64,000 nt of DNA from NCBI GenBank assembly GCA_017387685.1, contig JAFOEU010000008.1:1-64000 (forward strand). Direction: 5' to 3'. Shown one piece after another: positions 50,124-59,252 of the stretch; position 1 is the first letter of the stretch; every line of letters starts with the position of its first letter. The notes below the pieces were generated by a model. That model saw only the letters and a list, made by a program, of their open reading frames with translations. It did no database searches and was not told the origin of the DNA. The stretch is from Clostridia bacterium (GTDB lineage: Bacteria; Bacillota; Clostridia; Oscillospirales; CAG-272). Position numbers and translations under genes: made by a program.

Positions 50124-51512
50124 ATGTCCGAATTTATTTATACAAATAATATCCCCGACACTATCGAAAGCGAAGTCGTAGTCGTCGGCGGAGGTCCTGC
50201 GGGACTTTGCGCTGCGGTTGCGGCGGCTCGCGGCGGCGCGAAAGTTCTCCTTGTTGAAAAGAACGCCTTTTGCGGCGGTATGGCAACCGCGGGAATGGTC
50301 GCTCCCTTTATGACCTGCTATGACAGCGGAGGCGACAAGATGCTCATCCGCGGCATCTTCGAGGAGCTCGTCGAGCGTCTTATAGCCGTCGGCGGTGCTA
50401 TCCATCCCTCGAAGGTGGAATCCAAGACCGCTTTCACATCCTACATAGACAAGGGACACGTTCACGTCACTCCCTTCAAGGCTGAGAGCCTTAAGATCGT
50501 TGCCGACGAAATGCTCGCCGAGGCGGGTGTTCGCATCCTTTACCATACCCAGCTCGTTGACGCAGAGGCAGAAGGTGACAAAGTGACCAGAATCATCGTC
50601 GCGATGAAGGAGGGGCTCGCATCCATCCGCGCGAAAGCCTTCATCGACTGCACGGGCGACGGCGATCTTGCGGCAAAAGCGGGCGCGGCTTACACAATCG
50701 GTAACGCACAGGGCAAGATGCAGCCCGCAACGATGTTCTTCACCGTCGGCGGCGTTGATACCAAGCGAGTCGACGAAGATATCGCAAAGAACTGGGATAA
50801 TTTCTACCGCAAGGACGGCATCAACTACCGATCTCTCCATTGGAGAGTTTCGGAGGCACGCGAGGCGGGCGATTGGCCTCTCGACCGCGTTTCGATCGGT
50901 CTTTTCCGCGGCGTTGAGGAGGACGAGTTCAGCATCAATACCTCGCGCGTTATGAATATCGACGGAACGAAGTCGGAAAGCCTGACCGAAGGCGAGATCG
51001 CGGGCAGACAGCAAGTTCGAATTATCTTCAATTTCCTCAAAAAGTACGTTCCCGGCTTTGAAAATTCGCGCCTCATCCTCTCGGGCTCAACGCTCGGCAT
51101 CCGTGAGACGCGCCATATCGAGGGCATCAGGACTCTGACGGTCGATCAGATCCTGAGCTGCGAAGTCCCCGAGGATTCCATTATGCTCGCGGCAAACTCG
51201 GTCGACGTTCACGGCAAGTACGGCCCCAAGAGCAACGAATACATCACCATCCCCGCGGGCAAGTGCTACGGCGTACCCTACGGCACGATGATCCCGCCCG
51301 CATTCTCGAATCTTGCCGTTGCGGGCAGACCGATCTCCGCCGACTGCGAGGCGGCGGGCGCGATCCGCGTAATGCCACCCTGTATGGGAATCGGTCAGGC
51401 GGCGGGTACCGCTGTCGCTATGGCAGTCCTCGGCGGCTATGACCTTAGAACACTTGACGTAAAAGCTCTCCGCGAAAAGCTTTCGGCTGACGGGGTTATG
51501 TTGGAGGCGTAA
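50124..51512 (+). CDS. FAD-dependent oxidoreductase
   Basis: A 462-aa flavoprotein of the FAD_oxidored (PF12831-like) family. The Rossmann GxGxxG is VVVGGGPAGLCAAVAAARGG with the ribose acid in LLVEKN. CTGDGDLAAKAG and a C-terminal GIGQAAGTAVAMAV close the FAD site. The reaction is unknown; homologues often sit in carbohydrate or xenobiotic loci. Start 50124 is chosen because GTGAGG lies 6 nt upstream; GTG 50112 is an alternative. Its stop is one base from the next start. Confidence 0.9.
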   Translation: MSEFIYTNNIPDTIESEVVVVGGGPAGLCAAVAAARGGAKVLLVEKNAFCGGMATAGMVAPFMTCYDSGGDKMLIRGIFEELVERLIAVGGAIHPSKVESKTAFTSYIDKGHVHVTPFKAESLKIVADEMLAEAGVRILYHTQLVDAEAEGDKVTRIIVAMKEGLASIRAKAFIDCTGDGDLAAKAGAAYTIGNAQGKMQPATMFFTVGGVDTKRVDEDIAKNWDNFYRKDGINYRSLHWRVSEAREAGDWPLDRVSIGLFRGVEEDEFSINTSRVMNIDGTKSESLTEGEIAGRQQVRIIFNFLKKYVPGFENSRLILSGSTLGIRETRHIEGIRTLTVDQILSCEVPEDSIMLAANSVDVHGKYGPKSNEYITIPAGKCYGVPYGTMIPPAFSNLAVAGRPISADCEAAGAIRVMPPCMGIGQAAGTAVAMAVLGGYDLRTLDVKALREKLSADGVMLEA

Positions 51513-51513
51513 A

Positions 51514-52512
51514 ATGTTATTATTTACACAATGCGCTCAGGATGGCGAGGAATCCGCCCCCGATAAAAAAAGGTCGCGCCGACGCCCCATCCTCGTTGCC
51601 ATTCTCTCCTTTCTTCTATCCATCGTTCTCTTGGCGGCGCTCGCCCTTGCGATCCCCGTAACGCTTCTGCGCTTTATTCTGACCGACCACAATATCGATG
51701 TCATAGTCGATCACGTTATCGACACCGTTGATATTGCGGATATCCAAATCAGCACGGAGGACGGCAAGAAAACGGTCGCGGAGGCTGTTCTCGACTATAC
51801 CTCCGAATTCGAAGGCTTAAGCTTCATCACCGAGGAGCAGATAAACGAGGTCCTGCTTGGAGATTTCACCAAAGAAATCGTCTCAGATACTCTCAAGCAG
51901 TACAGCCTATTGCTCCGAGGCGAAGACGGCACACTTGACCTGACCCCCGAGGGTATATATTCCTTTATCGAGGAAAATAAGGATACCCTCGAGGGCCTTG
52001 CCCGCGAATCGGGCTATGAGGGCGAGATCCCGCTCGAGGAATACAAGGATGAGATGGTGAGCGCCCTTGAATCCGTGATCGGCAAGGAGGGAATCTCAAC
52101 CAATGCCATCCTTGGAATTTCGGAGCAAACGGAGCAGCTTCAAAGCTTTCTCGACCGAGCACAGCTCATCTTCTCGGACAGCGCTCTATGGCTCGTCTGG
52201 GGACTCGTCGTCTTTATCGCACTGCTTCTTCTCTTCCTCAACGTCAAATTCCTCGGCAGCTTTTGCCGCGCCTGCGGCTTTCCTGCCTTCATCGTCGGCG
52301 GACTTTATACCCTCGCAGCCTTCGCCGCCCAAACTCTGATTGCGATGATCACGATAGAAAATGAAATGCTCGCCGAGCTCGTCCGCTTCACGGTCGGTTT
52401 CGTGGCGGCACTACTTGCAGATATCGCCCTGCCCGCCGTGATAACAGGTCTTGTGCTGATCATCGTTTCGTTCGTACTCGACATTTTGAGAAAAATCTTA
52501 AAAAAAGCATAA
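51514..52512 (+). CDS. membrane protein of unknown function
   Basis: A 332-aa protein I do not recognise. A basic N-terminus (KKRSRRRP) leads to a helix at about 26-50. An acidic, helix-rich extracytoplasmic domain (55-215) follows, then three to four hydrophobic segments (225-247, 255-280, 290-330). It is translationally coupled to the FAD enzyme: GGAGG lies in the end of that gene and the gap is 1 bp. The topology resembles sensor-like or YhgE-type envelope proteins, but no motif supports a function. Confidence 0.8.
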   Translation: MLLFTQCAQDGEESAPDKKRSRRRPILVAILSFLLSIVLLAALALAIPVTLLRFILTDHNIDVIVDHVIDTVDIADIQISTEDGKKTVAEAVLDYTSEFEGLSFITEEQINEVLLGDFTKEIVSDTLKQYSLLLRGEDGTLDLTPEGIYSFIEENKDTLEGLARESGYEGEIPLEEYKDEMVSALESVIGKEGISTNAILGISEQTEQLQSFLDRAQLIFSDSALWLVWGLVVFIALLLLFLNVKFLGSFCRACGFPAFIVGGLYTLAAFAAQTLIAMITIENEMLAELVRFTVGFVAALLADIALPAVITGLVLIIVSFVLDILRKILKKA

Positions 52513-52515
52513 AGT

Positions 52516-52544
52516 AAAGACCGATTCTCAATGAATCGGTCTTT
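52516..52544. terminator. bidirectional terminator between convergent genes
   Basis: Perfect 12-bp stem AAAGACCGATTC with complement, 5-nt loop. It serves the plus-strand membrane protein and the minus-strand lipoprotein. Confidence 0.85.
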
Positions 52545-52548
52545 TATA

Positions 52549-54480
52549 TTATTTTCCAAATCCCTGCGCGTCGATATCGTCCGAGCCGGGGCGATTTGCC
52601 GCGAGCCACGCGGAGAAAAGGCGCTCGAAGTCCGCAGCGGAGGATTTATCTCCCGCGGAGGCGAGTATCTCTGCGGTATACTTGCAGACGCTTCCGTTGT
52701 TATAAAACAGGGTGGGAACGCCATCGCCGTAGGTCAGATTGCCCGCGTTGAAGCGATCCTTTACCTGCGAATCGTCGCCGCAGATCGACTCATCGGTCTC
52801 CGCGATGACGAAGAGCACGTCGACCTCGGTGTCGAGTCCGCTATAGGTGGACGAGGGCAGTCCGCAGACGGTTATATCCACGCCGAGGTAGGCGAGATTT
52901 TCAGCCGCCGTGCCGAAGGGCACCATTCCTATGAGCTTACCGACCGAATCCTCGTTGTGGAACGCGATGAGCGCATTATCAAGAAGCTTGTCGAAGCAGA
53001 ATTTGGTCTCCTTGAGACCGTCGCCCTCGACCTCTTTGCGAACGACGTTATATCGCTTGCCCCATTCGCCGTGCGCTCCGAGCACCTCGCGGGGATGTCC
53101 CTTGAGGATGATATCGTACTCGCCGCCGTAGAGCGAATAGGTGAATTTCATCGTGAAAATATAGTCGATATAGAGATTGAAGCACTCGCGGCGGATCTCA
53201 TCTACTACGTCAGCGGGCGCATTTTCGGGATAGTTTGCGCTGTCGTTGATTGCCGAAAGGAATGCGTCGTAATCGGATTCGGTGGCGAAAAGAAGCACGT
53301 TTTTGTACTTTTCATCAAGCTCAGCATAGCTTTCGGGGAAAATGTCATTTCCGGTAAGTCCGCCGATGCCGTACTTCTCCTCCGATGCAAATTGGGGATA
53401 ATAGCCGTATCTCGCACCGATGAAAACGAGCTTTTCCTCGGGCGCGGGCTCACCCGCACGCTCTGTTCTTGTGAGCGCGGCGTAGGTGTTTTCGTAATAA
53501 TCGCCGTACATCAAGGTGAGATAATCGGCTTTCTGGCTGTCCGAAAGATCCGAGATCTTGTCCGAAATCGTCTGATATTTCAGATTTGCAGAATAGATTC
53601 CGTCGCCCTCACAGCAATCTATTCCAAAGATTGCGGGAAGCGCGCTCGGATGCGCATCGAGAAGTATGCTCTCGATCTGATCGGCACTCTGAAGCCAATA
53701 GGTGAAGTTAGGGAGGAGCGAAAGCGCAAACGCGGAGGCGATATTGTATTTCAGCGTCTCGTCGGTGTTCTTGTTGTCCCTCTGCGACATAACGGTCGTG
53801 AAATTTTTGCCCGCGCCGCCGAGAACGTTCATAAACGCCTCGTAGGGCTCGTCCTTATCGTCACTTGCACTCTTGCCGTCCACAAAGGTCTCGCGGAATG
53901 TCTTGTAAGCACCGCTTCCGTCCTCGCACATATAAACGTGGAAGTCCTCGAGCGGAATATTCGCGTTCGCCGCGATAGCCGCGCACTTGAGCGCGGTTCC
54001 GTCCTGCGAATAGAAGTAGAAAAAGCTGTTTTCCTCAGCCTCGCGAAGCTCGGTGACCTTCTCAACCATAAGGTTGAATTCATCGGTTGTAAAGCCGTTG
54101 CTGAGGTTATTGGAGGGATCAAAGCCCGCGTTTTGGATAGCGGCGACCTCGGAAATGCCGTTGTAGGTCTTGCCCCTCTCGATCAGGGCGTAGGTCTCGT
54201 GACCGCTCTCGATCGCGTCAAGCGCGGCAAGCACGGGAGGCACGGTCGCGAGCGCGAAGATGATATTGTATATCTTCGCCCCGTCCTCGGGAGCGGTGAC
54301 GACTCCGCGCTCCGCTTCGGGCAGATATTGCTCCGCGATCTCGGACGCGGTAGTTACCTCGTCATTTGAAATATTTATCTGATTTTTATCCTCGCCGCCG
54401 ATGTTTCTGCAAGCAAAAAAGATCGGAACGATCAAGGTGATCGCGATCATAAGCGCGGCGATCTTGACTGAAAGTTTCAT
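52549..54480 (-). CDS. large lipoprotein with sialyltransferase-like motifs
   Basis: A 643-aa lipoprotein (IFFAC lipobox, Cys24; start 54480 after AGGAG). No family is certain. Three motifs occur in the order and context seen in bacterial sialyl/polysialyltransferases of the GT38/GT52/GT80 type: E186-D187-G188 in YMCEDGSGAY, H462-P463 in DIILKGHPRE, and S543-S544-T545 in VCGLPSSTYSG. The N-terminal part (NIIFALATVPPVLAALDAI) could be the first Rossmann strand and helix of a GT-B fold. A surface lipoprotein of this type would be unusual; it could instead be a binding protein derived from the fold. Monocistronic, convergent with the membrane protein. Confidence 0.6.
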   Translation of the reverse strand: MKLSVKIAALMIAITLIVPIFFACRNIGGEDKNQINISNDEVTTASEIAEQYLPEAERGVVTAPEDGAKIYNIIFALATVPPVLAALDAIESGHETYALIERGKTYNGISEVAAIQNAGFDPSNNLSNGFTTDEFNLMVEKVTELREAEENSFFYFYSQDGTALKCAAIAANANIPLEDFHVYMCEDGSGAYKTFRETFVDGKSASDDKDEPYEAFMNVLGGAGKNFTTVMSQRDNKNTDETLKYNIASAFALSLLPNFTYWLQSADQIESILLDAHPSALPAIFGIDCCEGDGIYSANLKYQTISDKISDLSDSQKADYLTLMYGDYYENTYAALTRTERAGEPAPEEKLVFIGARYGYYPQFASEEKYGIGGLTGNDIFPESYAELDEKYKNVLLFATESDYDAFLSAINDSANYPENAPADVVDEIRRECFNLYIDYIFTMKFTYSLYGGEYDIILKGHPREVLGAHGEWGKRYNVVRKEVEGDGLKETKFCFDKLLDNALIAFHNEDSVGKLIGMVPFGTAAENLAYLGVDITVCGLPSSTYSGLDTEVDVLFVIAETDESICGDDSQVKDRFNAGNLTYGDGVPTLFYNNGSVCKYTAEILASAGDKSSAADFERLFSAWLAANRPGSDDIDAQGFGK

Positions 54481-54675
54481 GATTCTCCTAAAAAATGCGA
54501 TTGTAATACGTTGTTCTTGCGAACTCGGATAGTATACCACAAAGCTCGCGCGCGGTCAACCTTTTTCAACAAAAATTAAAATTTAGGGCGAAATTGGTTA
54601 AAGATTGTCTAAAAATCCTTAAAAATGTCGCACTTTTCCGACACCCGAATGGGAAATCACCGCTAAAAATTTTTA

Positions 54676-54704
54676 TTGACACTTACATATTATTATGATA
54701 TAAT
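54676..54704 (+). promoter_or_regulatory. consensus promoter of the unknown lipoprotein gene
   Basis: TTGACA (54676-54681) and TATAAT (54699-54704), 17-bp spacer. The leader to the ATG is about 90 nt with no clear structure. Confidence 0.85.
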
Positions 54705-54799
54705 AAACTTGAAAGATAATTGAAAAAATTTCTCAAATAAGTGAAACCTTCGGGCATAAAATCTGTCATATATAATAAAAACAAAAAGGAGGAAACACC

Positions 54800-55732
54800 A
54801 TGCTCAAAAAAACACTCTTAGCACTTCTTACGGTTATTATGCTGCTTTCGTTTTCTTCCTGCTTTGATCGCACGCCCGAATCACCCCGGGCTCCCGAAAC
54901 GACCGAAAAAGCGCCGGAAGCTCCCGTTCTGCATTCGTTTTACACAATCGGATATGGTCACAAGCCGGGTTACGTTGTGTTGACTCCCGCAGAAGATTCC
55001 GAAGAAGCCCGTCTGTGGAACCGTATTTGTTTGACAAATTATACCGACGGCGAGCTTTGTCCCAGAGCTTTGGATGGAGAAAGCATAGAGGTCGTTTACA
55101 GCGGCGAGATCGAATCAATGTCCGAAAGTTCTGATATTTCTTCGAGATATACCTTCGGATATATCAAAGACGTCCATTCAATGAAAATCAAAGTTGATCC
55201 GCGCGAATATAACGGTGTGAAATACGGCGTTGCCGTTTTGGGAGAAGGCCCTTCACGCGAGTCTCTTGAGAGGCACGGAGGCACGGCGGGCGAGGATAGC
55301 AATCCATACATGCGTATTGAAGGTATACTTCAAGCCTCCAACCGCGATGAGTTTGCTTATCTTGCGGAAAATTGTATCGTGGGCAAAATTATAAGTACCT
55401 CCCGATACGAAACCGATCAAATGAAGGAATTACTCGCGCGGCTAAATCAAAGATACCGCCTGCTTGACGGATACGATGATGAATTTTTTGGCGAGTGCGA
55501 TCTTTTGATGATCTCCATATTTGCAATCTCGGGCAGTATGCGCTTTGATGTCACCGATATAGCGATAGATTCCGGAATATGCACTCTCACCGTTGAGATC
55601 ACCGAAATGCCGATCACCGACGATATTGGAGATTGGACGATCCTTGTTTCGATCCCCAAAGAAATGAGCGCGACGATCACAGAGTATAAGACTTATACTC
55701 CGAAACCGGAATGGGCGCGTTACGGTTGGTAA
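54800..55732 (+). CDS. lipoprotein of unknown function
   Basis: A 310-aa exported protein with lipobox FSSC (Cys21) and a short Pro/Glu/Thr linker. I recognise no domain. The central part (IGYGHKPGYVVLTPAEDSEEA through YTFGYIKDVHSMKIKVD) looks beta-rich. It is more AT-rich than neighbouring genes and appears less codon-biased. AAAGGAGG gives a secure start. No terminator separates it from the aromatic operon promoter 34 bp downstream. Confidence 0.8.
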   Translation: MLKKTLLALLTVIMLLSFSSCFDRTPESPRAPETTEKAPEAPVLHSFYTIGYGHKPGYVVLTPAEDSEEARLWNRICLTNYTDGELCPRALDGESIEVVYSGEIESMSESSDISSRYTFGYIKDVHSMKIKVDPREYNGVKYGVAVLGEGPSRESLERHGGTAGEDSNPYMRIEGILQASNRDEFAYLAENCIVGKIISTSRYETDQMKELLARLNQRYRLLDGYDDEFFGECDLLMISIFAISGSMRFDVTDIAIDSGICTLTVEITEMPITDDIGDWTILVSIPKEMSATITEYKTYTPKPEWARYGW

Positions 55733-55765
55733 ATGTTAACAAATCGTGAATTCTATGTACAGCTC

Positions 55766-55794
55766 TTGACAAACCATAATTTTGGGTGTATAAT
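55766..55794 (+). promoter_or_regulatory. consensus promoter of the aromatic amino acid operon
   Basis: TTGACA (55766-55771) and TATAAT (55789-55794), 17-bp spacer; transcription should begin near 55801. Confidence 0.92.
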
Positions 55795-55833
55795 CATTTC
55801 ATAATTATTCAACGCTTTGAAAGGAGCTCCGAA

Positions 55834-55914
55834 ATGGCGAACGTTCTTATGAATACTCGATTTTATTATTATTTTAGCCATACGGGCTGCCTTGCAAAAG
55901 CTGTTGCGGCATAA
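55834..55914 (+). CDS. pheL: aromatic operon leader peptide
   Basis: A 26-codon reading frame with its own AAGGAG site: MANVLMNTRFYYYFSHTG and so on to TAA at 55912-55914. Codons 10-14 are Phe-Tyr-Tyr-Tyr-Phe (55861-55875). Placed between a strong promoter and a terminator-like stem ahead of pheA, it fits a classical attenuation leader that would sense both Phe-tRNA and Tyr-tRNA charging. The gene symbol is by analogy with E. coli pheL; there is no sequence homology. Confidence 0.85.
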   Translation: MANVLMNTRFYYYFSHTGCLAKAVAA

Positions 55915-56006
55915 ACCGATATGGTTTTGTTGCCGTACAATAACTTAAATGCATAACAGCCCGCATTTTTCTCGCCGTGGGGCGAGTCTTTGCGGGCTTA
56001 TTTTTT
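55883..56006 (+). promoter_or_regulatory. transcription attenuator of the aromatic operon
   Basis: The terminator form pairs AGCCCGCA (55958-55965) with TGCGGGCT (55991-55998), with an inner CTCGCC/GGCGAG stem and then TTATTTTTT. The competing form pairs CGGGCTG inside the leader peptide gene (55883-55889) with CAGCCCG (55957-55963), removing the 5' arm of the terminator. A third hairpin with CGGCA/TGCCG and AACC/GGTT pairing spans about 55906-55936. Stalling at the F-Y-Y-Y-F codons would leave 55883-55889 free to antiterminate. Confidence 0.8.
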
Positions 56007-56016
56007 GAGGTATAAG

Positions 56017-57120
56017 ATGTCGAATGAACAGAAAACTCTGCTCGAAGAAGTAAGAGAGACGATAAACCGAGTTGACCGCGAGATGGCGCGTCTTTTTGAG
56101 GAAAGAATGAACGCCGTCCGCAAGGTTGCGGAATATAAGATGGCGCACGGACTTCAGGTGCTTGACCCCGAACGCGAAAAGCAGGTCATCGAGCGCAATT
56201 CCGCGCTGATCGAGGATGCGGAGCTCAAGAGCTATTATATCAGCTTTCTGAACGAAAGCATGGCGATCTCGCGCAAATTCCAGCACCGTCTTATGGAGGG
56301 TCAGCGAGTCGCTTACAGTGGAGTTCCCGGTGCATTCGCGCATATCGCATCGGCGCGCATCTTCCCCGATGCCGTCTGCGTACCTTACGGTAATTTCAAG
56401 GCGGCATACGATTCGGTTCTCTCATCCGAATGCGACTGCGCCGTTCTTCCCATCGAAAACAGCGTAAACGGCGACGTAACTCAGGTTATGGATATGGCTT
56501 ACGCGGGCAATCTTTATATCAGCGGCGTCTACGAGCTTCGCGTTGAGCATTGCCTCCTCGCACTCCCCGATGCATCCATCGACGATATCAAGACCGTAGT
56601 CAGTCACGAGCAGGCTCTCGGTCAGTGCACCTCATACCTTTCCGAGCACGGATGGACACAAAAAAGCGCGGTCAACACCGCAGTTGCGGCAAAGGAGGCG
56701 GCAGAGGCGGGCGACAAGACCGTTGCCGTCATCGCAAGTGCCGAGACCGCAGAGCTTTACGGTCTGCGCGTGCTTGAACGCAAGATCAACGAGGGCACAA
56801 ACAACGTAACGCGTTTTGCCGTCTTCACCCGCGAGCCCATCGTTCCCGCACCGTCAAACAACCGCTTCATTATGTTCTTCACCGTCAAAAACGAGGCGGG
56901 CAGCCTGATGAAGGCTGTCGAGGCGATCGGCAAGAACGGATTTAACCTCCGCGCGCTCAAGAGCCGTCCGACGAAGGAGACGAATTGGGAATACTACTTC
57001 TACGCCGAGGGTGAGGGCACGATCGCGGACAAATCGGGCAGACGAATGCTTGAAGACCTCGAAGAGGTCTGCGGAAAGATCAAGCTGATCGCATCCTTTG
57101 ACAAGGATATTTCCATTTAA
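56017..57120 (+). CDS. pheA: bifunctional chorismate mutase/prephenate dehydratase
   Basis: A 367-aa P-protein. Residues 1-90 are an AroQ-type chorismate mutase (INRVDREMARLFEERM..VAEYK). About 98-275 is prephenate dehydratase (VAYSGVPGAFAHIAS, PIENSVNGDVTQV, and the catalytic T-R-F as NNVTRFAVF). About 285-367 is an ACT domain with KSRP in place of the usual ESRP Phe-binding motif. It makes phenylpyruvate from chorismate. ATG 56017 is preceded by GAGG placed right after the attenuator U tract, so readthrough is needed for translation. First structural gene of the operon. Confidence 0.95.
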   Translation: MSNEQKTLLEEVRETINRVDREMARLFEERMNAVRKVAEYKMAHGLQVLDPEREKQVIERNSALIEDAELKSYYISFLNESMAISRKFQHRLMEGQRVAYSGVPGAFAHIASARIFPDAVCVPYGNFKAAYDSVLSSECDCAVLPIENSVNGDVTQVMDMAYAGNLYISGVYELRVEHCLLALPDASIDDIKTVVSHEQALGQCTSYLSEHGWTQKSAVNTAVAAKEAAEAGDKTVAVIASAETAELYGLRVLERKINEGTNNVTRFAVFTREPIVPAPSNNRFIMFFTVKNEAGSLMKAVEAIGKNGFNLRALKSRPTKETNWEYYFYAEGEGTIADKSGRRMLEDLEEVCGKIKLIASFDKDISI

Positions 57121-57130
57121 GGAGAAAGAT

Positions 57131-58153
57131 ATGATAATCCCCGTAAGGCTCGGTGAAGCGAGCTACGATATAGAGATCAGCCGAGGCGCAATCGACCTCG
57201 CGGCTGAAAAGATAGTTAAAAAGGACAGAAAGATACTCGTTGTCACCGACAGCGGCGTGCCGAAGGAATACGCCGAAAGACTTTTCTCCTCCCTCGGCGA
57301 GGGCGCGATACTGCACACGATCCCCTCGGGCGAGGAAAATAAAACCTTCAATACCTTGCAAGGTGTGCTTCGCAGAATGCTTGACGAGGGATTCGTCAGA
57401 AGCGATTGCATCGTCGCACTCGGCGGCGGCGTTGTCGGCGATCTCGCGGGCTTCGCGGCGGCGACTTATATGAGAGGAATCGATTTTTACAATATCCCGA
57501 CAACCCTGCTCGCGCAGGTCGATTCCTCGGTCGGCGGAAAGACAGCAGTCGATCTTGACGGCTACAAAAATATGATCGGCGCGTTTTGGCAGCCGAGGGC
57601 GGTATTTATCGATCCCGACCTTCTCTCCACTCTTCCCTCGCGTCAGATCTCAAACGGTCTTTGCGAGGCGCTGAAGATGGGAGCGACTTCGGATCCCGAG
57701 CTCTTTGAAATATTCGAAAAAAATGACGTCCTCTCTCATCCCGAGCTGATCGAGGAAATCATCATCCGCGCGGTCACGGCTAAACGCGACGTCGTCGAGA
57801 TCGACGAGCGCGAGGGCGGTCTGCGCAAGGTACTCAACTTCGGTCACACGCTCGGACACGCGATCGAATCATCGCTTGGGCTTTCTCTCCTTCACGGCGA
57901 GTGCATCGCCCTCGGAATCCCCCCGATGTGCGAGGGCACAGTCAAGGAAAGACTCCAAACGGCACTCAAAAACATCGGTCTTGAAACCGATGCAGAAAAA
58001 TATATTTCGGACAAAAATGCGCTTCTTGAAGCCCTCGCCCACGACAAAAAGGGTGCGTCGGGCGGTAAGATCAGTGCGGTCATTCTAAAGGATATAGGAA
58101 ATTTCGAGTTTGTCAAGCTCACTCCCGAGGAGCTTATTGAAAGATTAGGTTGA
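57131..58153 (+). CDS. aroB: 3-dehydroquinate synthase
   Basis: A 340-aa NAD- and metal-dependent cyclase, second step of the shikimate pathway. Has PSGEENKTF, ALGGGVVGDLAGFAAATYMRG, PTTLLAQVDSSVGGKTAVD, and the metal His region NFGHTLGHAIE. Start 57131 follows AAGGAG by 6 nt. It lies 10 bp after pheA and 4 bp before aroC. Confidence 0.96.
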   Translation: MIIPVRLGEASYDIEISRGAIDLAAEKIVKKDRKILVVTDSGVPKEYAERLFSSLGEGAILHTIPSGEENKTFNTLQGVLRRMLDEGFVRSDCIVALGGGVVGDLAGFAAATYMRGIDFYNIPTTLLAQVDSSVGGKTAVDLDGYKNMIGAFWQPRAVFIDPDLLSTLPSRQISNGLCEALKMGATSDPELFEIFEKNDVLSHPELIEEIIIRAVTAKRDVVEIDEREGGLRKVLNFGHTLGHAIESSLGLSLLHGECIALGIPPMCEGTVKERLQTALKNIGLETDAEKYISDKNALLEALAHDKKGASGGKISAVILKDIGNFEFVKLTPEELIERLG

Positions 58154-58157
58154 AATA

Positions 58158-59252
58158 ATGAAGAATTCATTCGGAAATGCAATAAATATCTCACTTTTCG
58201 GCGAAAGCCACGGCGCGGGCGTCGGTGTTCTTATCGACGGCATCTCCCCCGGCATCAAGGTCGATGAGGACTTTATCGCACATCAGCTCACTCTGCGCCG
58301 TCCCTCGGAAAGCATCTCGACCTCTCGCCGAGAGCCTGACGAATATGTGATTCAAAGCGGAGTTTATAACGGATACACCACGGGCGCGCCGCTTTGCATT
58401 TTCATCCCAAACACCGACACGCGAAGCCGCGACTACACCCCCGATCTTCCCCGCCCCTCGCACGCCGATTTCACCGCGCGTGAGAAGTACCACGGCTTTG
58501 AAGACTACCGCGGCGGCGGACATTTTTCGGGCAGACTCACAGCCGCACTCGTTGCGGCGGGAGCGATCGTCATCCCCGCTCTGCGCGAAAAGGGCATTTA
58601 TATAGGAACTTATATCAAGGAGATCGGTCAGATCATCCTCGGAGCTGAGGATCACACCGCCGAAAATCTCCTTGCGATCGCTGAAAGCAAATACGGTCTG
58701 ACCGATCCCCACTCGATTGATTGGATGCATCAGGTCATCGAGCACGCAAGAGAACGCACGGACAGCGTCGGCGGCGTGCTTGAAACCGCGATCGTCGGTC
58801 TCCCCGCGGGGCTCGGCGAGCCTTGGTTCGACGGAGTCGAATCGCAGATCGCACGCGCGGTTTTCGGCATCCCCGCAGTTAAATCGGTCGCGTTCGGTGC
58901 GGAAAGGATCAACGTGATGCGCGGAAGCGAGGCTAACGATGAATTTGCGATCAAGGACGGCAAGATCGTCACCGAAACCAACCACTCGGGCGGCGTTCAG
59001 GGCGGTATCACGAACGGCATGCCCGTCGTCTTCCGTACCGCGATCAAGCCCACGCCCTCTATCGCGCGGTATCAAAAAACCGTCAATATGGCAACTCTCG
59101 AGGAAACCGAGCTGAACATCAAGGGCAGACACGATCCCTGTATCGTTCCGCGCGCGAGAATAGTCGTCGACAGCGTTGCCGCCCTCGTCGTTGCCGATAT
59201 GCTCACCGTCCGCTACGGCTCGGACGCCCTTAGCGAAAAAACGAAAAAATGA
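58158..59252 (+). CDS. aroC: chorismate synthase
   Basis: A 364-aa FMN-dependent lyase making chorismate from EPSP. The signature FGESHGAGVG (His18) opens the protein; RRPSES, GYTTGAPLC, YRGGGHFSGR, SGGVQGGITNG and GRHDPCIVPRA follow. Overlaps the next gene by 4 nt (ATGA). Confidence 0.97.
   Translation: MKNSFGNAINISLFGESHGAGVGVLIDGISPGIKVDEDFIAHQLTLRRPSESISTSRREPDEYVIQSGVYNGYTTGAPLCIFIPNTDTRSRDYTPDLPRPSHADFTAREKYHGFEDYRGGGHFSGRLTAALVAAGAIVIPALREKGIYIGTYIKEIGQIILGAEDHTAENLLAIAESKYGLTDPHSIDWMHQVIEHARERTDSVGGVLETAIVGLPAGLGEPWFDGVESQIARAVFGIPAVKSVAFGAERINVMRGSEANDEFAIKDGKIVTETNHSGGVQGGITNGMPVVFRTAIKPTPSIARYQKTVNMATLEETELNIKGRHDPCIVPRARIVVDSVAALVVADMLTVRYGSDALSEKTKK

Noticed and set aside
52531..54369. 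612-codon open frame on the plus strand opposite the lipoprotein with sialyltransferase-like motifs
   Set aside because: It starts inside the shared terminator, has no site or motif, and mirrors the real minus-strand gene with lipobox and AGGAG.
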